A stretch of 64,000 bases of DNA from an uncultured Victivallaceae bacterium. Lineage in GTDB: Bacteria > Verrucomicrobiota > Lentisphaeria > Victivallales > Victivallaceae. Below are positions 1 to 8,755 of the stretch, piece by piece; the first letter of the stretch is position 1; each line of letters opens with the position of its first letter. The DNA lies in NCBI GenBank assembly GCA_944389925.1, contig CALXOD010000016.1:1-64000 (forward strand). The letters are read 5' to 3'. Made by a program: the position numbers and the translations under genes. The notes under the pieces are model-generated. The model was not told the DNA's origin. It was given only the letters and a program-made list of their open reading frames with translations, and made no database searches.

Positions 1-241
1 CACATTCAAAATCACGCCGGGAGTCAATGATTACGGTAACCAAAAGATCGATTGGACTCTGGATGAGACGACCGACACGACGGAACCATTTTGTCCATCC
101 ATTGTCAAAATAGAGCTGGGCATCCTGCCGGATCCGTATTTTGAACAATGGAAGAACGCTTCCGGAAGCGAGAAAACCGACATACTGAAAAAACAGGAAA
201 AGAAATTCACCCGGTTCGTCTATATCGGCGACCGAAACTAA
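1..241 (+). CDS. C-terminal end of a probable pseudopilin-like protein (partial)
   Basis: An open frame enters from the left edge (first full codon at base 2) and ends with TAA at 239-241; about 79 codons are visible. The segment ends KFTRFVYIGDRN and contains WTLDETTDTTEPFCPSI. It has no motif I can assign alone. It lies 29 bp upstream of, and in the same direction as, a GspK/PilX-like gene, so a minor pseudopilin of the GspJ/PilW kind is the natural guess. That guess rests on context only. Confidence 0.5.
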   Translation, partial: TFKITPGVNDYGNQKIDWTLDETTDTTEPFCPSIVKIELGILPDPYFEQWKNASGSEKTDILKKQEKKFTRFVYIGDRN

Positions 242-270
242 GAACAAGTCTGTCCCCCGGAGAGTGAATC

Positions 271-2946
271 ATGCAGCATAATATTCGTCAAAAGGAAAAA
301 GGCGTCGCGCTGTTGCTGGCATTGGGCGTCATGAGCCTGCTGCTGGCCATGGCCCTGGCCTTCGTCACCAACGCCGTTATCGCCCGCAGCTCTGCCGCCA
401 ACAACAGTGCCCGCTCGCAGGCACGCTATTTCGGGAAGACTGCTGCAAATCGGATGCTGGTGGACTTTATGCAGACTCAGAAGGAAAATCCAACACTCAC
501 TGATTTTTCCTCACTGGTCAGCAAGGGTTCCGGTAAAACCGACGCTTTGGAAGGCAATTCATCGCTGTTGACCGTCACCATCGGTTCCGACCAATATACA
601 CCCGACAGCAACAAACAGCCGGAATGGGTGTATTTGTATGAAAAAGTCAACACCGATGGGACCCCTGCAAACAACACGCCGATTATCGGCCGCTATGCCT
701 ACATGGTACTGCCCAAACCGGGGGTCATCAGTCTCTCGGAAGCACTGCGGGGCCAAACTGATCTCACCTATCCGACATCCTGGGAGAAACGTCCCGGTGT
801 GGACATGAAGGAGTTCGATTTGAGCAAGGTCATCACCGATACTGGCCTTCTGAAAAGCGCTGCCGAAAGATTCGGCACTCCGCTGGAAGATCATACCAGC
901 AGTCCGCAGGTTCTGAATGAAGATTACAGCGATTATGACGGTTTTTTTGGAGAATTTTCAGTCCCTGCAGCAACCCAGACTCTGATCCGCACCTATTTCT
1001 CCATGGGCGGCCGGACCGAGGCGGAAAGTTATCCCTACGATCCACAGTGCAAGGATGGCGTAAAAGAAATCAGTGATTCCGCCACTTATTATCATCGATT
1101 CAACCTGGCCCGCAAGGACTGGGATTCCGGGCTCAACACCACCGCTAACAGCGAGGATGCAGTGGATCGGTTGCTCGGGTTGCGGAACAATGAAAGCGCG
1201 CCGGTGTTCAAGACCGATGACAGTGTGACGCCAACGGGAATGCGCTTGCAGTTTCTCCGTATGATCGGCCATGAGAAAGGGGCCTATGCGAGTCTGGAGG
1301 ATCGCCGCCGTCAGATTGCCGCGAACCTGATCGATTATTCCGACAGCGACAACATTCCGACTTCCGACGTCGAGCCTACCTCCTGGAAGACCACTATGAC
1401 CTATCCCACTTATACTGGTAATGAGCGGACACCCTATCTCAACGAGGTAGCCGTACAAGTTTCTGCCACCGCCGCACGAAGCGACACAGTGCTGGAGGGA
1501 AAAACCATTGCCAATATTGACGGCATTGTCAGAGTGGAATCGATAGCAGCAGAAATTTTTGATATTTATGAAGATATCCCTGTCGATTCCGGCACCTACT
1601 CTGTCACTCTCAGCGGCAGTTTCGATGTCAACGTCTCAGTTGGCGGCACCTCAGTAGACAGCCCTCAAACAGTTTCTATTGATAATGTAACTATTTCGAT
1701 CGAAAATATCACTAATCGATACGGATACGGCGTCAATAACAGCAGCGGAGTTTCAACTGTTCCCTTCCAGGTGTCTGATATTGAAAATCCGGAAAGCGCT
1801 ATCAATGTTACAGTCAAAGTTTCCAACTTCAAAATAGACAAAATGGTGCTTACGCAGGGCAGTACAAATGTGGACTTTTCTCGAAACCTGGAACAGCCTG
1901 GAACAGAACAGGAGATTATGAATCAGGGCTTTGCCAAGGATGAAACCAAGAGTTCCAGCGCGGCGTGGGGCTTTTCGGTAGACGATCCCCGTGAAAACCT
2001 TTATCAAGGCGAAGGCGCCTATGAAAACTGGCAACTTTATACCACATCAAAAGTTGCAGGGACCCCTCTCCTGACTGATCTTGACACACAAACTCTCGGC
2101 AATCAAAATGTGAACTGTCTCCCCGCCAATGCCGGCGACAAGGAGGGAGGCGCACCGGAAACCCTGTCCACCGCCTATATCCGCAATGCGCCGATGACAT
2201 CGCCCCTGGAACTGGGGGCCATTCACCGGGGAGCCAAGTGGGAGACCATCAACCTCAAAGCCGCCGATGCCAAATTCTCCCGGCCGGATAAGTATAATCC
2301 CGAGGTGGAAATCGATGCCACCGGCTCCTCCTACGATGAGGGGGACGCGGGCATTCTCGACCAGATCAAGATGACGTCGGCCACTTACGATGCCGCCAAA
2401 GTCAATCTCAATAACCGGGTAAATACCCCTGAAGGGAAGAATATCTTCTATGCGTTGACCTCGAACGTGGCCACCATCGGAACGACGGCGGCAGATCCTC
2501 TGGCAGGTACGAAATCGACGACAGACGCTTTCGCCTCCGACATCGTTGCGCTACCCGCTACCACCTTTATCCCGAACCGGGCCGGCATTCTGCGGGAAAT
2601 CACCTATTCCGATACCGGCGCGACCACGGATATGGGCAAAGAGGCATTGCTGGCCAAAACCGCCTGTCTGATGACAACCAAATCCCCGCCGTCGGAAGAC
2701 AGCCGCGTCATTCTGGTTGCTCAGGCCGTCACCGATATCGGCGGAGTGAAAGTTTCCAAAATCATGGAAGGTAAGACTACCCCCAGTACTAAAGACACTG
2801 TTTTAGGAACCTTGGATTACGACGAAGAAAATGGAAAACTGGTTTACTTCGACGACATCCGCGGGGAAGTGAAGATGCTTCTGACGGTGAAGCGGGATCC
2901 GGTCACGCAGCAGCTGAAGGTAACGCAAATGGAATTTGTGGATTAA
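271..2946 (+). CDS. GspK/PilX-like minor pilin (large, 891 aa)
   Basis: Residues 1-45 have the layout of PilX/GspK minor pilins: a short basic leader ending KEKG at residue 11, then a hydrophobic helix beginning VALLLALGVMSLLLAMALAF, then a polar stretch. As in GspK, the +5 glutamate of major pilins is absent, which fits a tip subunit of a type IV pilus or type II secretion pseudopilus. The remaining ~840 residues are a Ser/Thr/Asp-rich, presumably extracytoplasmic region with no motif I recognise. GspK is usually 300-400 aa, so this protein is more than twice the usual size. CGGAGAG precedes the ATG. It sits between a probable pseudopilin end and a secreted 194-aa protein, likely one operon. 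The pilin-like N-terminus is clear; the exact subfamily is not. Confidence 0.7.
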   Translation: MQHNIRQKEKGVALLLALGVMSLLLAMALAFVTNAVIARSSAANNSARSQARYFGKTAANRMLVDFMQTQKENPTLTDFSSLVSKGSGKTDALEGNSSLLTVTIGSDQYTPDSNKQPEWVYLYEKVNTDGTPANNTPIIGRYAYMVLPKPGVISLSEALRGQTDLTYPTSWEKRPGVDMKEFDLSKVITDTGLLKSAAERFGTPLEDHTSSPQVLNEDYSDYDGFFGEFSVPAATQTLIRTYFSMGGRTEAESYPYDPQCKDGVKEISDSATYYHRFNLARKDWDSGLNTTANSEDAVDRLLGLRNNESAPVFKTDDSVTPTGMRLQFLRMIGHEKGAYASLEDRRRQIAANLIDYSDSDNIPTSDVEPTSWKTTMTYPTYTGNERTPYLNEVAVQVSATAARSDTVLEGKTIANIDGIVRVESIAAEIFDIYEDIPVDSGTYSVTLSGSFDVNVSVGGTSVDSPQTVSIDNVTISIENITNRYGYGVNNSSGVSTVPFQVSDIENPESAINVTVKVSNFKIDKMVLTQGSTNVDFSRNLEQPGTEQEIMNQGFAKDETKSSSAAWGFSVDDPRENLYQGEGAYENWQLYTTSKVAGTPLLTDLDTQTLGNQNVNCLPANAGDKEGGAPETLSTAYIRNAPMTSPLELGAIHRGAKWETINLKAADAKFSRPDKYNPEVEIDATGSSYDEGDAGILDQIKMTSATYDAAKVNLNNRVNTPEGKNIFYALTSNVATIGTTAADPLAGTKSTTDAFASDIVALPATTFIPNRAGILREITYSDTGATTDMGKEALLAKTACLMTTKSPPSEDSRVILVAQAVTDIGGVKVSKIMEGKTTPSTKDTVLGTLDYDEENGKLVYFDDIRGEVKMLLTVKRDPVTQQLKVTQMEFVD

Positions 2947-2961
2947 GGAGGGACCGGAATC

Positions 2962-3546
2962 ATGATTTGTCGCATGTTGACAGCCTGCCTGACACTGGGC
3001 GTTCTCATCCATTGCGCGGCGGCGCCGCAGAGCCGCGGCGGTTCCGCCACGGGCGGCGCGCCACAGAAATATACAGCGGAAGAAACCACCTGGCTGAAAA
3101 CCGGATTATCCGACAGTCTGGTGGAATCCAGCCTCAAAAACTGGGCAAAACAACTGCTCTCCGGGAAAAACGGAGAACCGCTCTCTGCGGCGGAAATCAA
3201 ACTCTACACCCAGCGGCTCAAACGTTGGACGCAGTATTATTTCGTGGAGCACGATACGAAAATCAGCCGCGCCTGGCTCACCGGTTGCGGCAAATATCTT
3301 GAAGCCCTCGGTAACGCACGTGCCAAAATCCGGGAGCTCGAAGCCAACCGGAAAAATGACCAGCCGGAATATCGGAAGTGGACCGACTATTATCAGCAGA
3401 CCGCAAAACAATTTTCGCAGATCGTGCAAAAACCAGCAAAAATCAGTGACCGGGAAATGCTGTCGGCCCTCGGACGGGAAAAACAGGCGGTACTGGCAGC
3501 GATTGCCGAACAGGAAAAAGGGAAATCAAGCGGCCGCAGAAAATAG
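2962..3546 (+). CDS. Secreted protein of unknown function, 194 aa
   Basis: An AAGGAGGG ribosome-binding site lies 9-15 bases ahead of the ATG, and the gene starts 15 bp after the GspK-like stop, so the two are probably co-transcribed. Residues 1-20 (MICRMLTACLTLGVLIHCAA) form a signal peptide; the Cys near the cleavage site is not in a good lipobox. The mature part is short, rich in Lys/Gln/Glu and predicted mostly helical, with a basic tail GKSSGRRK. I do not recognise a family. From its position it may be an accessory periplasmic factor of the pilus/secretion locus, which is inference. Confidence 0.6.
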   Translation: MICRMLTACLTLGVLIHCAAAPQSRGGSATGGAPQKYTAEETTWLKTGLSDSLVESSLKNWAKQLLSGKNGEPLSAAEIKLYTQRLKRWTQYYFVEHDTKISRAWLTGCGKYLEALGNARAKIRELEANRKNDQPEYRKWTDYYQQTAKQFSQIVQKPAKISDREMLSALGREKQAVLAAIAEQEKGKSSGRRK

Positions 3547-3730
3547 CTGTTACCGGATCGCCGGATTGCTGAGAAATTCTACGTCCTCCTGCAAACTGTG
3601 CGGAACCGGAACAGCGGATTGAAGCCTCCCGGCCCTCCAAACGGCAATGCGCGTAACTGACAGCAGCGGTCCGAGGCAAACATGCTTCGGACCGGCTGTT
3701 GCCAACAGTCGCGCTGCTGAAGAAAATATC

Positions 3731-5018
3731 ATGTTTGAACTTTTTCGAACCAGACGTTTTTTACCGCTTTTTATTACCCAATTCTTCGGTGCATTCAATG
3801 ATAACTACCTCAAATGCGCCATCCTGACGTTGGTCACATTCAAACTCGCCGCCGATGCCTCCCGGGCGGCAATGCTGACCAATCTGGCCATGGCGGTCTT
3901 CATTCTGCCATATTTTCTTTTTTCCGCCCTGGCCGGTCAGATTTCCGACAAATTCGACAAAGCCCCCTGTTGCCGGATTGTCAAATTCGCCGAAATCGTA
4001 CTGATGGCACTGGCGGCGGCGGCGTTCCTATGCGGTAACATTCCTGCACTTCTGATGCTGCTTTTCCTGATGGGAGCTCAATCTACCTTCTTCAGTCCCG
4101 CCAAATATTCCCTGCTCCCGCAACATCTGAAAGAGCGGGAACTCGTTGCCGGAAACGCCCTCATTGAAGGCGGAACTTTCCTCGCCATCCTCATAGGATC
4201 CATTGCCGGCAGCCTGATCATCGCCCTTCCCGGCGGCGAAGGGTGGTCCGGGCTGCTCCTGACCGGGCTGGCCATCATCGGTTATATGGCCAGTTGCCGG
4301 ATCCCCCCGGCGCCTCCGATAGAGCCGGGAGTACGCCTCTCGCTTCACCTTGCCGGGGAAACAAAAAAAAATTCTGCAGGATGCATTTCGACGCATCCGG
4401 GTACGTCGTTGTATTCTGGCGTTGTCCGGGTTCTGGATGGTGGGGTCTCTCTATGTATCACAACTGCCGGGACTGAGTCGCGACGTGCTGGGCGCCAATC
4501 ATTATGTCAATACCTTTTTTCTGACCCTCTTCTCCATCGGCGTCGCACTGGGATCTGTCGCCGCGTCCAAACTGTTGCATGGGAAAATCTCCGCACGACT
4601 GGCCCCTGCAGCAGCGCTGGGCATGGCGTTGTTCACGCTGGATCTGTTTTTCGCCACCTGTGGCAAAGGCGGTGCGGAAGGTGAATTGCGGTCATTCTTT
4701 GAACTGGCGGCAACCTTTTCCTTCTGGCGGATGGTGCTGGATCTGCTGGGAATTGCCGTCACGGGAGGCCTTTTTTCCGTCCCGCTGCAGGCGTTGATGC
4801 AACGTGCCGCCCCCGCAGGCATGACGGCCCGGATCATCGCAGCCAATAACATCGTCAACGCATTCTTCATGGCGCTGGCAGCGCTGGCGGCGGCGCTGGC
4901 AGTCAAATGCTTCGCCCTGTCCGTATCCGGCATTTTCCTTGCCGTCGCCGTCATCAACGCCATGAATGCAGTTTACTCCCTGAAACTCCTCCGCTCCCCG
5001 GCACGTCGCCATCAGTAA
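3731..5018 (+). pseudogene. LplT-like MFS transporter, split by a +1 frameshift in an A9 run
   Basis: Two overlapping frames together make one MFS protein of about 428 aa. The first frame starts at ATG 3731 (MFELFRTRRFLPLFITQFF, then FGAFNDNYLKCA) and matches the N-terminal half of lysophospholipid transporters of the LplT/Aas-MFS type, including the MGAQSTFFSPAKYSLLP segment. It goes out of frame at nine consecutive A residues (4363-4371). The second frame carries the other half, including GGLFSVPLQALMQRAAPAG and ARIIAANNIVNAFFM, to the stop at 5018. Removing one A gives ETKKILQDAFRR at the junction, which reads naturally. LplT flips lysophospholipids across the inner membrane for re-acylation. 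No acyltransferase domain follows. The frame break may be a real mutation, transcriptional slippage or a sequence error. Confidence 0.8.
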
Positions 5019-5039
5019 AGTCGCCGCGTCCCGGCGACT
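5019..5039. terminator. Hairpin between convergent genes
   Basis: AGTCGCCG and CGGCGACT form a perfect 8-bp stem around a 5-base loop, directly after the stop of the LplT-like gene and just before the stop of the convergent lyase gene. No proper T tract follows on either strand, so it is only terminator-like. Confidence 0.4.
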
Positions 5040-5043
5040 CCGT

Positions 5044-8000
5044 TCAGAAACGGGGAAAGATCAGCTGCATATTCCGAGCTGCGGCCGACGGTGTCGGAGC
5101 CGGAAAATCCGGCGATGCATCGGAAAAAGGCAACGGGAATTTCCGCAACGGCACGCACTGCCCATCCAGTTCATAGACATAACCGTCATCGCTCAGAACC
5201 AGCAGATGTTCGCCGCGCACGGCCAGGCCGCGCAAAGGAGCGGAATTCTTCCATTCACTCACTTTTTGCAATGCCCCATCCAACAGCAGCAGACGGCCGT
5301 CATGCCCCGCAACCGCGATCCGTCCCCCCGCAGGAGAACGGAACGACACGATGCTCTCCGGATACCCGCCAAGCATGATCGATGCCCCCTCCGGTTTCTT
5401 ACCGTTGCGGGGAATGCGGTGAATTTCCAGCGCATGGCTGCTGCGGCCGATCACCGCTTCCACCTTGCCGTCATCATCCAGATCCGTCAGCGCCACGGCA
5501 CTGGTCCAGGGCGTGGTAATCCGATCTGTCGCAGTTTTTCCGTCGGCCCGCAGAATCGGGGCATAGGGGTATTCGCTGCCGGCAAACACCTCGTCCAGAC
5601 CATCACCGTCAAAATCTCCCGCGGCACCGGCGGTGGCTCCGTGATATACCTGACGCTCCCATAATTTTTCGCCGTCAAAGGTATAGGCATAATATTTCCA
5701 GTTTTCCGCCCCGAATACCAGCGCGGTCGGAAACGATTCTCCTTTGCGGAAGCAGGCGGAAAAAATCGTCCGCACCGTGCCGTTCCGCATTTGGAATGCC
5801 GGCACCTCCTGTTTCCACAATTCCCGTCCGTCAGCCGCCAGACAGAACAATGGCGCGGCAGCCCCCTGCCCTTCCCGGGGTTTCGGAGGCTGGGTTCCCA
5901 CAAAATAACGGAATTCTCCCGGCGCAGTTTCCAGCACAGCCACCGCAGAAATTGCGGCCGGCAATTGCCGCTCGAAACGAAGTTCGCCCACCGTATCGTA
6001 TACCCGGAAACGCCCGTCGCGCAATCCAACCGCAACGGTACCGCCGCCTTCCGCCAGCGCCGTTACCGGCGACGGCTGTACCACCGACCGCACCGCTGCC
6101 ACCGGAACATCCACCTCAGGCAACGGCTGGAAAGTGGTGCGCTGATCCGCCGTGGCCAATGGCGCCAGAGCCTGCAAGCCAGCTCGAATGGCGGCAGAAT
6201 TCGGAATTGCCGTGACCGCAGCACCGTTCAATTCCGGCATCCAGTCGCCGAAGCGCAACTTTTTCGGATTGCCCGCCACCACCCCTTCCGGGCCAGCGAA
6301 ACAATAATCTGCCTCGATTTCGACATCTCCCGCCGACAGTCGGCCCAACACGGCCAGTCGCAACACTCCTCCGTCACGCAGCAGCCAGGCACGATCACCG
6401 ATCCGGAACAACTCCGGTACCGGTGCGTCCGTCGTCCCCGGCTTCAGATAATGCACCATCACGGTCTCCTCGCCCGGCGCAAAAGTGCCTCGACGGCGCG
6501 CCACCCAGTTGCGGGTGTATTTGTCCGCCCAGGGATAGGTGGCATAATAACCGTTTTCTCCCGAATGCCCGGTATCAAACTTCGTATGCAGCAATCGCCA
6601 GGCCTCACCGCCTCCGGTAATCGTCAACCGAAGCCGCCGATCCGAATCGTCAGCAGGCCGCTGCTGATACGCCACGGTTTGGTCATTGAGCGGCATCGCC
6701 TCGCCCAGCAGCCGCCAACGGCAGTCCAGCTGATATTCCCCCGGTTCCAGAAAACGTACCCGATCCAGCGCCCAGAACCCGTTCCCCGCGGCAAAACCAA
6801 TATACCGGGTCCACTCCGTCCCGTTCCAATCGGTCACGGTAGCGGCAAGTGCGGCCATTTTTCGATCCGGCGTCATCCCATGCGAATCGAGCCTGGCAAA
6901 CCGGGAACGATCCCGGCCTACGCCGAAATGACTCTGACCATTCCGGGAAAGATGCAGCGTATTGTGTTCTTCCGGATACTTTCTCAGATAATCCCCGTCC
7001 ACCAGCCAGAGATGTGCGCCGTCCACATATTGCACGACGGCATTGGCGTCATAATGCCCGTGTGGTGCGGCGGACAGACCGGAAAACGCCAGAAAATCCG
7101 CGTCTTTCTGCCAGCTGCCCCGGAAAAATGCCTTGTCCAGCACCGGCCGGTCAAACAATCCATCCCCCTTGTTATAGGCAAGGATAAAATCTCCCACGGG
7201 AAATACCGCCAGCCCGACCAGATCGTCGGACATTTCAAACGGAAGATCATCCGGCACATTGAGCGCCCGGATCATACTGCGGAAGGAGCCGAAAGGCGTT
7301 GTCCGGGCAATCAGGCTCAGCAGCGCCCCCGCTTCCGGATCGCCGGAGACGGAATACTCCGTCCCCAGAGCAGGGAAACTCCAGGCGTTTCCCAGCGCCG
7401 GATTGTCCCCATAGGCGGCGGTGAACCCCAGGTGGTTATACTGCGCTTTGCAGTAGCGGATGTAATTCCGGTACACCTCGGTCTGAAAGAACGACAGGTC
7501 AAACCTGCCCGATGCCATGACGTAACTGGTGAAAATCTGGTAATTCAAATATTGATAGGCCGCCGCATCCTCGGGACTGATCGGCTGCTTGGCCACTCCG
7601 GAAAGCGCGTTGGCAGCCACCGCCATCCAGTAACGGGCAGGCTCATACTGATAATGCCGCAGCAGATATTCGGCAATGAAGTAAACCGTCCGGGAACAGA
7701 AAATTTCGTGATTGGTCTGGTAATTCGCCTCCCCGGCAGCATAGTCCTTCATCGGCAGCCGCATTTCATAGTAGTCAAAACAGTTTTCCGCCACCTGCCG
7801 CATCAGCTCCGCGGAACGGGCTCGGTCTTCCGGCGTAAACCACGGCGAAACCGCCACGATCTCCAGCTTCCAGACATATTCGTGGAACAGAAAGGACGGC
7901 GCCGGGCCGCTGGCATCAAATCGTTTTATATTCTTCTGGTAATTCTCCAGATACAACTTCTGCATCGCCGCCACCGCCTCGGCGTATTCCCGGCAGCCGG

Positions 8001-8712
8001 TTGCCAGAAAACGGGCAAAAGCATCCCGGAACAACCGGATTACCGTCTGATTCGGAATCCAACTGTCCGGCTCCGTCAGGTGAAGACGGACTTTGTCCAC
8101 CATCTCCTGAACTACGGCCGGATCGGGACGATGTCCGCGTTCCCGTTCGCATTCGATGAAAAACGGCAGCCGGGACGCATCCGGATGCGCCTGTGCCGCC
8201 GCCCGGACACCCGCCAGCACCCGATCTATGGTACGCCCCCCGAAATAAAGTACCCCGGCCGGATAGTCCAGCAGCTGCGGATAAATCCGCGCCTCATAAT
8301 GCCGGGGATCCTGCACGCTCTCTACCGCGCAAACCTCCACCAGCCGCCGCAGCGGCATATTGGAACGGTTCTCGCCGAAAAGCACCAGCGTCAACTTCGC
8401 CTTCAGCGCTTCATCGGCACTCATCACCGGCAGATCCACTCCCCAGCAGCGTCGGATTTCCGCACGCAATGCCTCCTCTTCGCCACGCAAGGTTCCAGTA
8501 TCGGCCCGGACGATCGCCGCCGCCGGACGACCATCCCGCATCAGAGCCACCTGTGATATCGGCTCGAATCCGCGAAAATCCGCCGGAAACGGTACCGTCA
8601 CCGTTCGTTGCAGCCGCGGTTCCGGTGTTCCTTTTCCTTCCGCCATCGCGGACACACACCAGGCACAAACGCCCCCCCATATCGCCAACAGAATCATCCA
8701 TTTTTTCATCAT
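5044..8712 (-). CDS. Secreted heparinase II/III-like polysaccharide lyase with C-terminal beta-propeller
   Basis: The start is taken at one of two adjacent ATGs (8712/8709) that begin a signal peptide (MMKKWMILLAIWGGVCAW, cleavage after AMA). This also avoids overlap with the upstream gene; a longer in-frame start at 8805 would run into it. The protein is 1222 aa. After an N-terminal alpha/beta domain like those preceding glycosidases comes an all-helical region. A heparinase II/III-like beta-domain follows with HGHYDANAVVQYVDG (His551 onward) and LVDGDYLRKYPEEHNTL, the motif that holds the catalytic His in this superfamily. The last ~350 residues contain FG-GAP-like calcium loops (DFDGDGLDE near 1027, DLDDDGKVE near 1077) of a propeller. 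It is the third gene of an operon with a pilin-like and a propeller protein. Substrate unknown; uronic-acid polysaccharides are likely. Confidence 0.75.
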   Translation of the reverse strand: MMKKWMILLAIWGGVCAWCVSAMAEGKGTPEPRLQRTVTVPFPADFRGFEPISQVALMRDGRPAAAIVRADTGTLRGEEEALRAEIRRCWGVDLPVMSADEALKAKLTLVLFGENRSNMPLRRLVEVCAVESVQDPRHYEARIYPQLLDYPAGVLYFGGRTIDRVLAGVRAAAQAHPDASRLPFFIECERERGHRPDPAVVQEMVDKVRLHLTEPDSWIPNQTVIRLFRDAFARFLATGCREYAEAVAAMQKLYLENYQKNIKRFDASGPAPSFLFHEYVWKLEIVAVSPWFTPEDRARSAELMRQVAENCFDYYEMRLPMKDYAAGEANYQTNHEIFCSRTVYFIAEYLLRHYQYEPARYWMAVAANALSGVAKQPISPEDAAAYQYLNYQIFTSYVMASGRFDLSFFQTEVYRNYIRYCKAQYNHLGFTAAYGDNPALGNAWSFPALGTEYSVSGDPEAGALLSLIARTTPFGSFRSMIRALNVPDDLPFEMSDDLVGLAVFPVGDFILAYNKGDGLFDRPVLDKAFFRGSWQKDADFLAFSGLSAAPHGHYDANAVVQYVDGAHLWLVDGDYLRKYPEEHNTLHLSRNGQSHFGVGRDRSRFARLDSHGMTPDRKMAALAATVTDWNGTEWTRYIGFAAGNGFWALDRVRFLEPGEYQLDCRWRLLGEAMPLNDQTVAYQQRPADDSDRRLRLTITGGGEAWRLLHTKFDTGHSGENGYYATYPWADKYTRNWVARRRGTFAPGEETVMVHYLKPGTTDAPVPELFRIGDRAWLLRDGGVLRLAVLGRLSAGDVEIEADYCFAGPEGVVAGNPKKLRFGDWMPELNGAAVTAIPNSAAIRAGLQALAPLATADQRTTFQPLPEVDVPVAAVRSVVQPSPVTALAEGGGTVAVGLRDGRFRVYDTVGELRFERQLPAAISAVAVLETAPGEFRYFVGTQPPKPREGQGAAAPLFCLAADGRELWKQEVPAFQMRNGTVRTIFSACFRKGESFPTALVFGAENWKYYAYTFDGEKLWERQVYHGATAGAAGDFDGDGLDEVFAGSEYPYAPILRADGKTATDRITTPWTSAVALTDLDDDGKVEAVIGRSSHALEIHRIPRNGKKPEGASIMLGGYPESIVSFRSPAGGRIAVAGHDGRLLLLDGALQKVSEWKNSAPLRGLAVRGEHLLVLSDDGYVYELDGQCVPLRKFPLPFSDASPDFPAPTPSAAARNMQLIFPRF

Positions 8713-8755
8713 ACCGGGCCTGTCTGCCTTATTTCTGTTTTCCTGTTTTCCGCCG

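Noticed and set aside
5791-8556. Plus-strand open frame of 921 codons opposite the lyase gene
   Set aside because: It is antisense to a gene with signal peptide and catalytic motifs, is rich in Arg/Pro/His as expected of a shadow frame in GC-rich DNA, and has no recognisable domain.
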